Below are positions 43,562 to 52,904 of a DNA stretch of 64,000 bases, piece after piece; position 1 is the stretch's first letter; each line of letters opens with the position of its first letter. The notes beneath the pieces were generated by a model. The model worked only from the letters and a program-made list of their open reading frames with translations, ran no database searches and had not been told where the DNA came from. The stretch covers positions 2,356,001 to 2,420,000 of the forward strand of contig NZ_QUOT01000001.1 of the NCBI RefSeq assembly GCF_003390375.1. Reading direction: 5' to 3'. Both the position numbers and the translations under genes were made by a program. The DNA is from Thalassotalea euphylliae (GTDB lineage Bacteria; Pseudomonadota; Gammaproteobacteria; Enterobacterales; Alteromonadaceae).

Positions 43562-44302
43562 ATGAAATTAGTCGGAAAGATGGCAACTTACCCTGATAGG
43601 ATTGACATTATCGAACATTCTATCAAAAGTATTATCTCTCAATTGGATATACTTGTTGTTTGTTTTAATCAATTTGAAAAGATTCCAAATTGGGTTAATA
43701 AACACTCTAACTTGAAGGCAATAATTCCCGAAAGAGATCTAAAAGACACAGGTAAATTCATAGATACAGATATTCAGTGCGACTATATTTTCTATCTAGA
43801 TGATGACATCATTTACCCTGAAAATTATGTGGAGCATACCATGAAAGAGTTCGAAAAAATTGACAATGAAAATGTCGCTCTCGGCTATCATGGAAGCTGG
43901 TACGAATCACCACGATTAGAAATGTCTCTGTTAGGTATAAAAAAATGGTTAGGTTTCAAATTAAAAATTAGCAATCCAATGTGGTATCGAAATTGCGCAC
44001 ATTTTCTGCAAGTCTGGCCAAAATCAAATAAAGTTGACCAATTAGGTACAGGAGTCATGGCTATACCAGCGAAGAGTGCTCCCCCTTTTGAGTTTATAGA
44101 TGGTAGCCAAAAGTTTGTAGATGTCCGATTTGCCAGATGGTGCTTTTTGAACAAAATTAATATGCTCTGTCTTAAACATAAAGAATGCTGGTTGCAAGCA
44201 CTTACAGATGATGGTGACAATACTATATTCAGCACTTTTACTGCTCAAACGCCCCCATATGTACAAAAAGAAATATATTCGTACGCAGCAAAATCAAAAT
44301 AA
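43562..44302 (+). CDS. Putative glycosyltransferase (GT-A fold, DDD motif)
   Basis: 246 residues. KMATYPDRIDIIEHSIKSI at the start and FYLDDDIIYPENYVE near residue 83 (a DDD metal motif) suggest a GT-A nucleotide-diphospho-sugar transferase. GAGG-type ribosome site (GAGG, five bases before the ATG). The family is not named with certainty and the sugar donor is unknown. Codon usage and base content are AT-rich like the whole block. Confidence 0.6.
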   Translation: MKLVGKMATYPDRIDIIEHSIKSIISQLDILVVCFNQFEKIPNWVNKHSNLKAIIPERDLKDTGKFIDTDIQCDYIFYLDDDIIYPENYVEHTMKEFEKIDNENVALGYHGSWYESPRLEMSLLGIKKWLGFKLKISNPMWYRNCAHFLQVWPKSNKVDQLGTGVMAIPAKSAPPFEFIDGSQKFVDVRFARWCFLNKINMLCLKHKECWLQALTDDGDNTIFSTFTAQTPPYVQKEIYSYAAKSK

Positions 44303-44341
44303 CTTACATAAAAGCAAAAATATAAAATTAAGGAATTAAAT

Positions 44342-45325
44342 GTGTTAGTTGAGCCAAAAGTTTCAGTAATTATACCGTTTTACCAAAAGACCAAAGGCTT
44401 ATTATCTAATACTATTCAGTCGATAATAAAACAGACGTATCTAGGTCACATCTACATTATTGTGGTAGATGACGGCTCGCCTGTTACAATTGAAGAAGAG
44501 CTTTCCACCTTATCAACTCCCGATAACAGAGAGTTAATTATTATAAAGCAAGAAAATGGTGGGGCTGGCTCAGCTCGCAATAATGCCTTAAACAATGTCC
44601 CTGCCGACTGCCAGTATGCCGCCTTTTTAGATTCGGATGACGAGTGGCTCGAAGATCACTTAGCCACGGGCATAAAAGCGCTAGAGCTTGGAAATGATGC
44701 TTACTTTTCAGATCATTTCCCCGCTCTTCATCCTGATAAAAACAACTTTGATATGATAGGCACCCTCATTGTTGATGAGCATCTATCTATCGATTTAGAA
44801 GATGATATTCATCAAATGAGCATATCTTCTCTAGAGCATATAGTTGGCGATGGTGGCGGTGTTATAGGTACATCTAATGTAGTTTATAACTTCAGAAAAT
44901 TCCCAACACTTCGCTTTAGAGAAGAGTTTTATAACGGTCAAGACTTTTTCTTTTGGATGGATTTGAGCGAACTTAAAGCTCAATGGGCGTTTTCTACCAA
45001 GATTACTTGTCGCTGTGGTCGTGGTATAAATATCTACTCGGGTTCTGGCTGGGGATCGGAAAAGTCTTTGCAAAGATTGCGGAACGAACTTTTTATTTGG
45101 ACTTCAGTGAAGAAGTTTTATCCATTAACCGAGAAACTAGAGCAAAGGAATAAACAAACGATAAATGCAATTCAAGACAATATAGCAAGAGATATACTAC
45201 ACAGAATTATCAAACGAAAAGCTATTTCTACGAAGATACTTTCAGATATAGTAAAAATGGCACCGAGTACTCTAATATCAATAACATTGATTCCATTTAA
45301 AGTAGTCTTGGAAAGACTTAAATAA
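44342..45325 (+). CDS. Family 2 glycosyltransferase
   Basis: 327 residues. VSVIIPFYQKTKGLLSNTI, VVDDGSP, NGGAGSARNNAL and FLDSDDEWLEDH are the standard GT2 elements (DSDD metal motif near 98-101). It starts with GTG at 44342 behind AAGGA; the overlapping ATG is followed at once by a stop in its own frame. Last gene of the plus-strand block, followed by a small hairpin (TGCTTT / AAAGCA at 45330-45347) without a T run. Confidence 0.88.
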   Translation: MLVEPKVSVIIPFYQKTKGLLSNTIQSIIKQTYLGHIYIIVVDDGSPVTIEEELSTLSTPDNRELIIIKQENGGAGSARNNALNNVPADCQYAAFLDSDDEWLEDHLATGIKALELGNDAYFSDHFPALHPDKNNFDMIGTLIVDEHLSIDLEDDIHQMSISSLEHIVGDGGGVIGTSNVVYNFRKFPTLRFREEFYNGQDFFFWMDLSELKAQWAFSTKITCRCGRGINIYSGSGWGSEKSLQRLRNELFIWTSVKKFYPLTEKLEQRNKQTINAIQDNIARDILHRIIKRKAISTKILSDIVKMAPSTLISITLIPFKVVLERLK

Positions 45326-45371
45326 ACTTTGCTTTACTGACAAAGCATAACAGGTTTATTGCTAAGATTAG

Positions 45372-45887
45372 CTATTGCTTATCAGTTGCCCCTGTGTGTT
45401 TTATAAACTTTGCAGGGGTGCCTCCTACGACTGTATGAGGATCGACATTGTTAGTTACCACTGAGCCTGCTGCTACTACAGCCCCTTCACCGATTGTCAC
45501 GCCTTGAGTAATTATCGAGCCTCCACCAATCCATACCTCGTCTTCAATAACAATCGGCTTTGTCCAAGTTCCACGCCCTTTGCCTTCAACATAAACTAAG
45601 CCGTGATTAACCGTTTCAAACATTACTCTCGGTCCAACCTGAACTCTCGAACCGATAACAACTTTATCATTGGGTACACCAAACCTTACATCACTATTGA
45701 TAAATGTTCCTTGCCCGATTTCAATATTTCTAGCACCGCCAATAGGCCTTATTGTAAAAGGCCCCCATAACGTGCACGGCCCCATAACTTTAATCCCAGC
45801 TAAAGCCAATATGCGATATCGAATTCGATCGAAATATTCTAGACGAGGTAAATGATTTGCGATTGTTAAAAAAAATAATTCCTTCAT
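45372..45887 (-). CDS. Left-handed beta-helix O-acetyltransferase (WcaF/NodL-like)
   Basis: 171 residues with hexapeptide repeats (NIEIGQGTFINSDVRFG, VVIGSRVQVGPRV, VWIGGGSIITQGVTIGEGAVVAAGSVVT) and the terminal VGGTPAKFI, the maltose/galactoside acetyltransferase type. Uses acetyl-CoA to acetylate a sugar hydroxyl. Last gene of the leftward operon that starts at 63204. Confidence 0.86.
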   Translation of the reverse strand: MKELFFLTIANHLPRLEYFDRIRYRILALAGIKVMGPCTLWGPFTIRPIGGARNIEIGQGTFINSDVRFGVPNDKVVIGSRVQVGPRVMFETVNHGLVYVEGKGRGTWTKPIVIEDEVWIGGGSIITQGVTIGEGAVVAAGSVVTNNVDPHTVVGGTPAKFIKHTGATDKQ

Positions 45888-45930
45888 AATTTCTGCTTAG
45901 TAGTATTAAAATTATTATCTCTAATGATTT

Positions 45931-47397
45931 TTACCTGCCAGTGTAATTTAAACGTTTGATATAATTTAAAGCGACTTCTTCTGGTGTATCTAGTGGAAGT
46001 CCACGTAAATAATATAATATACAAATGACCAAAACATAGGTTATCGCCCCCACCAACACTTTCGTTAATAGTGCAAAAATAACTGGGGAATTCATGTCAG
46101 ATATCAACGTAATCACAAAAGACATTGCAGCTGTCGCAAGCAAAGCTGGCCACCAATTGCGTATAAGATTCCATACAGCAAAATTCATAGCTTTGGCTGA
46201 AAAATACAACGTGACTGGAAATGCAATAATTGATGAAAGCGCCATAGCCATTGGAAAATCTAAATAGCTACCTAAATAAAAAGCCAGTATAAGTGCAACT
46301 ACGATTAATGCATTGCGAAACCACATCAACCAGTTGGAAGTTTTTTCTGCGTCAAATATTACTAAAAATTGTTCACTGACAAACATAGTAATACCTGACA
46401 TCATTGCATAAATACTTAACCAGCTCATAACATCCGTTATGCCTAACCACTTCTCTCCAAGTAATACATAAATCACTTCATAGGAAGTTAATGCCAGCCC
46501 GAATCCTAGTGGCAAAAATACGTAAATAGCTAAACCTATTATCGCTATGAGTTTTAAATCAACATCTTTACTTGCTTTAAGTTTAGTTAAATTAGGTAAA
46601 ATCCCTTTTATTACAGGCATTAGTAGCTCTTTGGTAAAGAGCGAGGCTAAATTTGATGCAATATTGTATTGCCCTAAGAACTCTGTTGAGCCCAACTTAC
46701 TTACCGCAACTATATCAGCTTGGTTGTTCACAAAGCGGCCAATACTAAATGGAATCATAGATTTTGAGAAAGACAGTACTTTTCTCCATTGATAAACCTC
46801 AAATCTAGGTCTAAATACATGTAACTTATAGCTTAATACTAGGCCAACAAAAGCTGACGCTGCCTGACCTACAACAATAGCCCAATAGTTTTTCAACCAC
46901 AAAGCTGTGGCAATGGTTGCTATTGAGTACGCCACTCTACATGTCGTTGTTATTTTAAAATCTAGGGAAAAATCAAGTTGTTTTTGGGCAATATACACGC
47001 CGTAATTATGTAGCCCCTTCAATATTTTAACGGCAGCTAAACAGTAAATTATATCTCTCAGTACTTCTTCTTGATAAAAATCAGCGACATAAGACGCAGA
47101 AAGGCATAGAATTAAAGCAATAAGTAGGGCTTGCAATAAGTTAATTGTCCAACCAGTATTGAATACCCGAACATCTTCTGTTGGGTATCTTATGACATAC
47201 AATTGCGCCCCTACTTGAGTCATCGAATGCAATATCGTAATAAATATTGTTGCCATGGCAACAATACCAAAATCTTCAGGAGACAGAAGCCTTGCCAACA
47301 CGATCATATTGACAAACCCGATCAGTTTATTTCCCCACCTTGTCGCTATTGACCAGCCTATGCTAGCGCCAAAGCGAGTAGCTGCAGCATCACTCAT
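45931..47397 (-). CDS. Polysaccharide flippase (MOP/Wzx-like)
   Basis: About 488 residues from MSDAAATRFG, with 12-14 membrane helices. SIGWSIATRWGNKLIGFVNMIVLARLLSPEDFGIVAMATIF is the standard opening of the lipopolysaccharide translocase family. It should flip the lipid-linked repeat unit to the periplasm. The ATG at 47397 overlaps the upstream gene's end (ATGAGTGA), so the longer frame up to 47451 is not used. Confidence 0.87.
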   Translation of the reverse strand: MSDAAATRFGASIGWSIATRWGNKLIGFVNMIVLARLLSPEDFGIVAMATIFITILHSMTQVGAQLYVIRYPTEDVRVFNTGWTINLLQALLIALILCLSASYVADFYQEEVLRDIIYCLAAVKILKGLHNYGVYIAQKQLDFSLDFKITTTCRVAYSIATIATALWLKNYWAIVVGQAASAFVGLVLSYKLHVFRPRFEVYQWRKVLSFSKSMIPFSIGRFVNNQADIVAVSKLGSTEFLGQYNIASNLASLFTKELLMPVIKGILPNLTKLKASKDVDLKLIAIIGLAIYVFLPLGFGLALTSYEVIYVLLGEKWLGITDVMSWLSIYAMMSGITMFVSEQFLVIFDAEKTSNWLMWFRNALIVVALILAFYLGSYLDFPMAMALSSIIAFPVTLYFSAKAMNFAVWNLIRNWWPALLATAAMSFVITLISDMNSPVIFALLTKVLVGAITYVLVICILYYLRGLPLDTPEEVALNYIKRLNYTGR

Positions 47398-48391
47398 AAT
47401 TAAAGGGTAGAACCCCGTATATAGCGTCAATGACTCCATCTTGTGTTTCATATACTTCCAACAATTTTTGACTTTTCAGGTCATATGAAACCACTAATGC
47501 GTTGTTGCCACTGCTATACTTCAAGTTTCCTTTACTTAAGAATTTTAGCTTATCAATCATCCTAGTTTTTCTTAATTTAGAAAAACCTACATAACAAATA
47601 TCATCTTTTATAAAAAGCCCACGGCACCAACCAATCGGCCTTGAGTTTGAATTTCCAAATAAATCTAAAATTGTCTTTTTATTGGTGTCAGCTCGATCAA
47701 TGATCACAAGGTGTCCGCTTACTTGTGTAAAAATAATTTTTTCCTGCCACTCTAACCCATCATGAACACTGACAGATTCTCCATCTGAAAGTTTTATACT
47801 CTGACTCACATCCGACAGATTTACAGCATCCTCTTGCTTACAGCGCGTCACCCATAGTTGATCATTTAGTCGAAAAACGTAATTTGGGTGGGCGTCATGA
47901 GGTCTAGTCGAGTGCAGGACCCTATAGTCAGTATCAGGACAGAACCGATGCCAAGGGTCTTTACCTTCGGCATTTAGTATTTCAAGGACTTTGCCAGTCT
48001 CTTTGCTGAGAATAACGACATTGTCCAAGCCAGTTGATGTTACATATAACTTTCTTTCATACACGTTTACTGAGTGTATATTGTGAAAACAAGGATGGGA
48101 GTACGAAGATAAGAGCAATAAATTGGGTAGTTGATATTTTCTGATTTCGGTATCTGTCGGCAACCACAGAATATCATTGTCATCAGGATCAATACATCCT
48201 GCTGTAAATTGAATATTAGGATGTTCGCTAGGATAATTTTCTTTGACATTTTTTAACGAGATCAGTGTAGAAAATTCGCCCGATTCAAGATCAAGAGATA
48301 TCAGTTTTGCTTCATCATAGTATTTACCAGGACCTAACTCGAATCCATTGCTTCTTAAATTAGCACCTGAAATAATTATTTTTTGCGGCAT
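47390..48391 (-). CDS. Unknown beta-propeller-like protein
   Basis: 333 residues from MPQKIIISGAN. Repeating beta-strand blocks, such as AKLISLDLESGEF, YVTSTGLDNVVILSKETGKVLE and HDGLEWQEKIIFTQVSGHLVIIDR, look like a six- or seven-bladed beta-propeller. It resembles DUF4915/TIGR03032-like proteins, but I am not sure. A GTG nine bases earlier (48400) is possible. No signal peptide. It sits between the TPR protein and the flippase; it could bind the glycan or act as an epimerase-like lectin. Function unknown. Confidence 0.6.
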   Translation of the reverse strand: MPQKIIISGANLRSNGFELGPGKYYDEAKLISLDLESGEFSTLISLKNVKENYPSEHPNIQFTAGCIDPDDNDILWLPTDTEIRKYQLPNLLLLSSYSHPCFHNIHSVNVYERKLYVTSTGLDNVVILSKETGKVLEILNAEGKDPWHRFCPDTDYRVLHSTRPHDAHPNYVFRLNDQLWVTRCKQEDAVNLSDVSQSIKLSDGESVSVHDGLEWQEKIIFTQVSGHLVIIDRADTNKKTILDLFGNSNSRPIGWCRGLFIKDDICYVGFSKLRKTRMIDKLKFLSKGNLKYSSGNNALVVSYDLKSQKLLEVYETQDGVIDAIYGVLPFNYE

Positions 48392-48410
48392 ATTTATCAC
48401 TTATGGTCAT

Positions 48411-49085
48411 TTATTGTTTTTCGAATTTTGCAAGTTCATTCTTAAGTCCTGGCAGTGGATACCCTCTAGCATAAGCTTTCTCTGCATGTAATTTGGCAGA
48501 ATCTATATTACCGATTTTCAAAAAAGCTAAACCAAGAATATAGTGTGTTTCTGCGTTTTCATTATCTATTGAGAGACTTTGCTGCAACGCAGCTATAGCT
48601 TTGTTGAACTGGGTATTCCTGTAATAATGCATACCTAGAACCAAATGAGTACTCGCGTATTTTGGGTATAAAGCGATAGCTCTCTTGATAAAACATTCCG
48701 GAGAAAATTTCGGCTTTGAATTTAATTTTTTAATTCGAAATGATTCACGGGTATTGTAGAAATGGGTATATTTTGAATACGCATCTAGCGCTTCTGGATG
48801 ATTAGGAATACTAGATAGTACAAACATCAAATCTCCAGGTTGTGCGCCTGTATGCCCCTTTTTTAAAGTTCTTACGTTTCTTGTAAAGTGAGCGCTTTCC
48901 ACCATGTAAAGTAAGCCCAAGCTGAATGTTCCTGAGGGCTCTCTTGTCTCGACATCATAATAATCATATGGCTTACCGCGGCGCCAAGGTAATTCTTCGC
49001 AATCAGCTGCTAATAGTGTTAATGGCGCTAAAACTAAACTGACAATGAGTAAAGCACAGATTTTAACTATTTTTGAATTCGACAT
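48411..49085 (-). CDS. Secreted TPR protein of the XrtA locus
   Basis: 224 residues. Signal peptide to about residue 27 (LAPLTLLAADC), then a conserved segment (CEELPWRRGKPYDYYDVETREPS) and two TPR-type repeats at the C-terminus (THLVLGMHYYRNTQFNKAIAALQQ, THYILGLAFLKIGNIDSAKLHAEKA). The ATG at 49085 has GGAAAG four bases upstream. It overlaps the O-glycosylation ligase gene by 23 bases. Probably a scaffold for glycan assembly or export in the periplasm. Confidence 0.7.
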   Translation of the reverse strand: MSNSKIVKICALLIVSLVLAPLTLLAADCEELPWRRGKPYDYYDVETREPSGTFSLGLLYMVESAHFTRNVRTLKKGHTGAQPGDLMFVLSSIPNHPEALDAYSKYTHFYNTRESFRIKKLNSKPKFSPECFIKRAIALYPKYASTHLVLGMHYYRNTQFNKAIAALQQSLSIDNENAETHYILGLAFLKIGNIDSAKLHAEKAYARGYPLPGLKNELAKFEKQ

Positions 49086-50370
49086 TGTTCTTTCCAAAAC
49101 TTGTTATTCGGCTCTTTAAAATAATCTGAATTGCTATTAAAGCGTAAAGTAATTCGAAATAAGCTAAACTAACGTTAAGACCAGTTATTCCATACCCGAT
49201 AATAGCCAATGATATTGCTCTAGATAGCTCGGATACCCATGTTAGTTCTCTTATTTTCGCATTCGAACAATGTAATGATTGTAAATAAGTTCCGGCTAGA
49301 ATGAATAAAAAAATTATTAAGCCCACAAAGCCACTACTTGCCAATACTTGGAAATATATATTATGAGCGGCTTTAGGACGAACATGGTCTGGTATTGGGG
49401 GCGTGTAAACAGGACCAAAATCCGGGGTTATTGGTGCATATGTCCGCCATAATAATGAATCGGTTGTAGCCTTGAAGCCACCACCCGTAACTGGGTTATC
49501 CAGTGCTATCAAAGTAGCAATCTTCCAGGCCCAAATCCTGCCTATAAACGATCCATCTTCAGTTGCTGCAGTTTCTATTGTTGATTGTCTCTCTTTCCAT
49601 TCTGCTGGCGCATTGGCATACAACACAGGTAAGGATATGAGAGCAAGCATCAAAAACAGAACCTTACGTTCTGACTTTATCCAAATTGCAATAGCAAGAA
49701 TACTCAAGCCTATAAACCCTCCCCTTGAATAAGTCCCCATAACAGCGACTACATTGAGTACTGCTATTAAAATCAAGCCTAATCTGAGATTCTTATTTTT
49801 AGTCGTTCCCAAAAGATAAAGGACGAGCGGTAGACACATGTTAATCGCTACAGCTAAGTCATTGCGATCAGCCAATATTCCAGAGCGACCGACGATTCTG
49901 TGGCCTCCTCCAGACAATATAAACTTTACTCCTTCCATGGCGGCATATGCTGATATTGCTAAGACTATGCTCCAAATAAGGGTATCAACCTCTTTTTTAG
50001 TTCTAATAGTCATAATGATAAACAGGAATAATGCAATGACTTTGGCAAACTCAATAAACTTATCCCACGCTAATTCACTATTTATACGCAAATTAAATAT
50101 CGTTGAAATTAACATCCAAAAACAAAAAAGTAACACCAAAAATTGCATACCGCTAAACGAATATTTGTATTTGTTTTTGTTAATTATCCATGCCAGTAGG
50201 GATACAATGACGATCGTAAGATTTAACCTGAATGATTGAGAAAAGCCAAATGCCCACTCAGCGGGTGCCATTAAAGCGATCCAAATCCAAGCAGCAGCAC
50301 CAACATAAGGACGTTTAAAACTGTAATAAATAGCAATTAAAAGAAAAGCAACCAATAGCAGGTCTCTCAT
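49063..50370 (-). CDS. Putative O-glycosylation ligase, exosortase A-associated (TIGR03097)
   Basis: 435 residues with about 11 membrane helices and a long periplasmic loop between (WAWKIATLIALDNPVTGGGF ... PKAAHNIYFQVLASSGFVG), the O-antigen ligase/polymerase (WaaL/Wzy) fold. The start MRDLLLVAFLLIAIYYSFKRPYVGAAAWIW is typical of the TIGR03097 family. It is thought to polymerise or transfer the glycan. Its ATG shares a base with the stop of a 31-codon gene (TAATG). Confidence 0.87.
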   Translation of the reverse strand: MRDLLLVAFLLIAIYYSFKRPYVGAAAWIWIALMAPAEWAFGFSQSFRLNLTIVIVSLLAWIINKNKYKYSFSGMQFLVLLFCFWMLISTIFNLRINSELAWDKFIEFAKVIALFLFIIMTIRTKKEVDTLIWSIVLAISAYAAMEGVKFILSGGGHRIVGRSGILADRNDLAVAINMCLPLVLYLLGTTKNKNLRLGLILIAVLNVVAVMGTYSRGGFIGLSILAIAIWIKSERKVLFLMLALISLPVLYANAPAEWKERQSTIETAATEDGSFIGRIWAWKIATLIALDNPVTGGGFKATTDSLLWRTYAPITPDFGPVYTPPIPDHVRPKAAHNIYFQVLASSGFVGLIIFLFILAGTYLQSLHCSNAKIRELTWVSELSRAISLAIIGYGITGLNVSLAYFELLYALIAIQIILKSRITSFGKNNVEFKNS

Positions 50371-50465
50371 TACTCCTGCTCCCCATTACCATCTCCCTGC
50401 GATGCCCAGCGCATCAATAGAACCATTGCTACAATATCAGCTAATAAAAACAAACTATCTATCAC
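50370..50465 (-). CDS. 31-residue small membrane protein
   Basis: A 31-codon frame from GTG at 50465 to TAA overlapping the ATG of the O-glycosylation ligase (TAATG). It fills the gap between the CapK-like ligase gene and the ligase gene almost exactly. The peptide has one hydrophobic helix (LFLLADIVAMVLLM) followed by R and a polar, acidic tail (SQGDGNGEQE), the profile of a small single-span membrane protein. The ribosome site is weak. It may be a subunit or translation coupler of the O-glycosylation ligase. Confidence 0.5.
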   Translation of the reverse strand: MIDSLFLLADIVAMVLLMRWASQGDGNGEQE

Positions 50466-50467
50466 AT

Positions 50468-51823
50468 TTAGTACTCTACTTTACTGACCACATACCGGAA
50501 TTTACCTGACTTTTCAGCCGCTATGCTATCAACGACTTGCAACTCAACTTCTACCGCTTCACCTAATCGCTGTTTAAAGCCGTTAACAATCACACTTCGC
50601 ATTGTTTCTGTAAGAGCGTCTGTCGATACGATTTCAACACGCGTATGTATTAAACTTTCTTGCACTATTTTGAATGCATCAATACCTTTCATTTCACGAA
50701 TTATGTAGATTAACGCCAAACCGTGCATCATAGTGCCGTCGTACGCTACAACAAAGTCAGTTGTTCTTCCTTCAATATTTTTCAATATATGCAATCCTCG
50801 TCCGCATGCACAAGGCGCGGTATCTATCGCGCCGACATCGCCCGTGCGATAGCGAATAAAAGGAAAATCAGAAGTTGCCATATGAGTAACAACGATCTCG
50901 CCACTTTCGCCATCCGGTAAAACGTTACCTTGGCTATCAACTATTTCGACAATAATATCTTCAGCGCTAATGTGCATTTTCCCATGTGGACAAGCATGAG
51001 CGATAAAGCCAGCATCACGGCCACCATAGCCATTGGCAACAGGGGCATTAAAGACTTGTTCAATTTGCTCTTGTTGATAAGGGTAAAGGCGCTCGCTGGT
51101 AACAAAGACCACCTTAATGCCTAAGTTATCGAGCGAAATACCATGCTTTTGTGCCGTTTTGGCAATCAGAGCATAAACCGACGGATAACCAAACAGCATT
51201 TTCGGCTTAATACGCTTGATCTGATCAATAAAACCTAGCAACTTGCTTTCATCCATATCAAATGCTGGGATCAAGGTCGAACGAAATAGCTTGTCACGGG
51301 TAACTCGCACTTTATCTTGGGCACCCAATTCAATTGGAGAGCCCCAAGCAACGATCTCTTTATCGCCAATATCAACACCCCACCAACGAGTCGCTCGCCA
51401 CTTTTCGGCAACGTCATGGCTAACCCTTTCTTTACTTAACAAAAAGGTCAGCGGTGTACCACTCGAGCCACCTGTCGTAAACGGCTGTGTTGGGCCAGCA
51501 CTTTTTGATTTAAGCTGGTCAAAGTGCTCTCGAATAACCGCTTTATCAAGGAAAGGCAAGACGGATAAATCTGCTTTTGAGCGAATCGCACTGGCTTCAA
51601 TGCTTAGCTTATTGAACACATCCTGATAATAAGGGACTTCTTTGGCAGCTTTCTCCAAAAACTTCGTCAGTCGTTTATTGGCGTTCTCATTGATGATTTG
51701 TGGACTTTGCCACTGGCTTTGCTCTAACTGTTTTTTGACGCGCACCGTGTCATGCTTTTTAAGCAATTCATGAAGCGGAAACAGCACATTGGCAACAAAC
51801 TTGGTATAGAGCATACTAATCAT
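50468..51823 (-). CDS. CapK/PaaK-like AMP-forming ligase
   Basis: 451 residues. The adenylate-forming signature TGGSSGTP is near residue 110, followed by EKWRATRWWG and later YRTGDVGAIDTAPCACGRG. Members of this branch (CapK, phenylacetate-CoA ligase) activate carboxylic acids as adenylates and then transfer them. ATG at 51823 has GGAG six bases upstream and overlaps the preceding glycosyltransferase stop by eight bases. A candidate source of acyl groups for the ACP module or for acylating the glycan. Confidence 0.8.
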   Translation of the reverse strand: MISMLYTKFVANVLFPLHELLKKHDTVRVKKQLEQSQWQSPQIINENANKRLTKFLEKAAKEVPYYQDVFNKLSIEASAIRSKADLSVLPFLDKAVIREHFDQLKSKSAGPTQPFTTGGSSGTPLTFLLSKERVSHDVAEKWRATRWWGVDIGDKEIVAWGSPIELGAQDKVRVTRDKLFRSTLIPAFDMDESKLLGFIDQIKRIKPKMLFGYPSVYALIAKTAQKHGISLDNLGIKVVFVTSERLYPYQQEQIEQVFNAPVANGYGGRDAGFIAHACPHGKMHISAEDIIVEIVDSQGNVLPDGESGEIVVTHMATSDFPFIRYRTGDVGAIDTAPCACGRGLHILKNIEGRTTDFVVAYDGTMMHGLALIYIIREMKGIDAFKIVQESLIHTRVEIVSTDALTETMRSVIVNGFKQRLGEAVEVELQVVDSIAAEKSGKFRYVVSKVEY

Positions 51824-52904
51824 TTTTTGCTCCAACATATGCCGCTTGGTAACAACTCGCCAATGCTTGCCAAACGCTCAACCAGCTAAATTTTTCTATG
51901 GTGATCAAGCCGTTATTGGTCAAACGTTCTCGTTCGCTATTATCTTCTAATAACGATAAAGATAGCTTTATCAGTGACTCTACATCTCTTGGGTTTGCGA
52001 GCAGCGCATCATGTCCATCGGTAACCAACTTAGGAATACCACCGACATTTGTGCTAACCACTGGCGTGCCACAGGCAAGCGACTCAATAAGTGAGTTTGG
52101 CGAGTTATCGACGACGCTTGTGTTTAGCATCAAGTCAGCTGATTTGTATAATGCTGATACCTCATCAGGTGCGAGCCTACCCACAAATGCCACATTTTCA
52201 GCGAGGCCGAGCGATGCCACTAAGGTTTTTAAATTGCTGAGCTCTGGGCCCGTACCTGCCACTTTTAACTCCGCATCAGGAAACTGCGGCTTGATGCCAG
52301 CAAACACTTTTATTGCGGTCGCCACATCATAGATAGCTTCTAAATTTCGCGTTACAATCACTGTCGGCTTCATGGCTGACTGACGTTCAAAACGATTAAA
52401 TCGTTGCTCATTTAGTACGTTAGGGATGATTTTTGATGTTTTTCCGTACTCACTAAAAACACTTTGTAAGTAACTCGAGGGCACGACAATATCGTCCACT
52501 AAATCGAGCGTTTTCTTAACTTGGTGCCAAGACTTGTCAAAAAAGTCTGCGGCATAGCCACCACGGTAATTCAACACAACGGCTTTATTTAATTGCTTGG
52601 CGACTTTAATCGCCGGTGCTGCAAACAAGTGCCAAGACCAGCCAGAATTGGCCATGATATGTACCACATCCGCATCAACCAGTTGTTGTTTCAGGCGCCG
52701 CTGATATTGCACTAACCTGACCAAAGCACGAAACATTGGGATCTTGCCAACCCAAGCAGGTTGATATGCTGCATTGACCTGAATAACGGTCACCGTCACA
52801 CCTTCAGCTTCCAAAAAACTTGCCAACTGCTCGGTTTGATTAGCCATACCACCTGCTGGCGGCGGCAGTGGCCCAACAATAGCAACACGACTAACGTTAG
52901 CCAT
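51816..52904 (-). CDS. Family 4 glycosyltransferase
   Basis: 362 residues. GPLPPPAGGMANQTEQLASFLEAEG opens the N-terminal GT-B domain; the C-terminal domain has AGTGPELSNLKTLV and SLIESLACGTPVVSTNVGGIPKLV, the EX7E-type nucleotide-sugar site. Transfers a sugar to the growing lipid-linked unit in the cytoplasm. Overlaps the next gene by eight bases. Confidence 0.88.
   Translation of the reverse strand: MANVSRVAIVGPLPPPAGGMANQTEQLASFLEAEGVTVTVIQVNAAYQPAWVGKIPMFRALVRLVQYQRRLKQQLVDADVVHIMANSGWSWHLFAAPAIKVAKQLNKAVVLNYRGGYAADFFDKSWHQVKKTLDLVDDIVVPSSYLQSVFSEYGKTSKIIPNVLNEQRFNRFERQSAMKPTVIVTRNLEAIYDVATAIKVFAGIKPQFPDAELKVAGTGPELSNLKTLVASLGLAENVAFVGRLAPDEVSALYKSADLMLNTSVVDNSPNSLIESLACGTPVVSTNVGGIPKLVTDGHDALLANPRDVESLIKLSLSLLEDNSERERLTNNGLITIEKFSWLSVWQALASCYQAAYVGAKND

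Noticed and set aside
45330..45347. A terminator between the plus-strand block and the acetyltransferase gene
   Set aside because: Only a 6-base stem without a T run; too weak to call.
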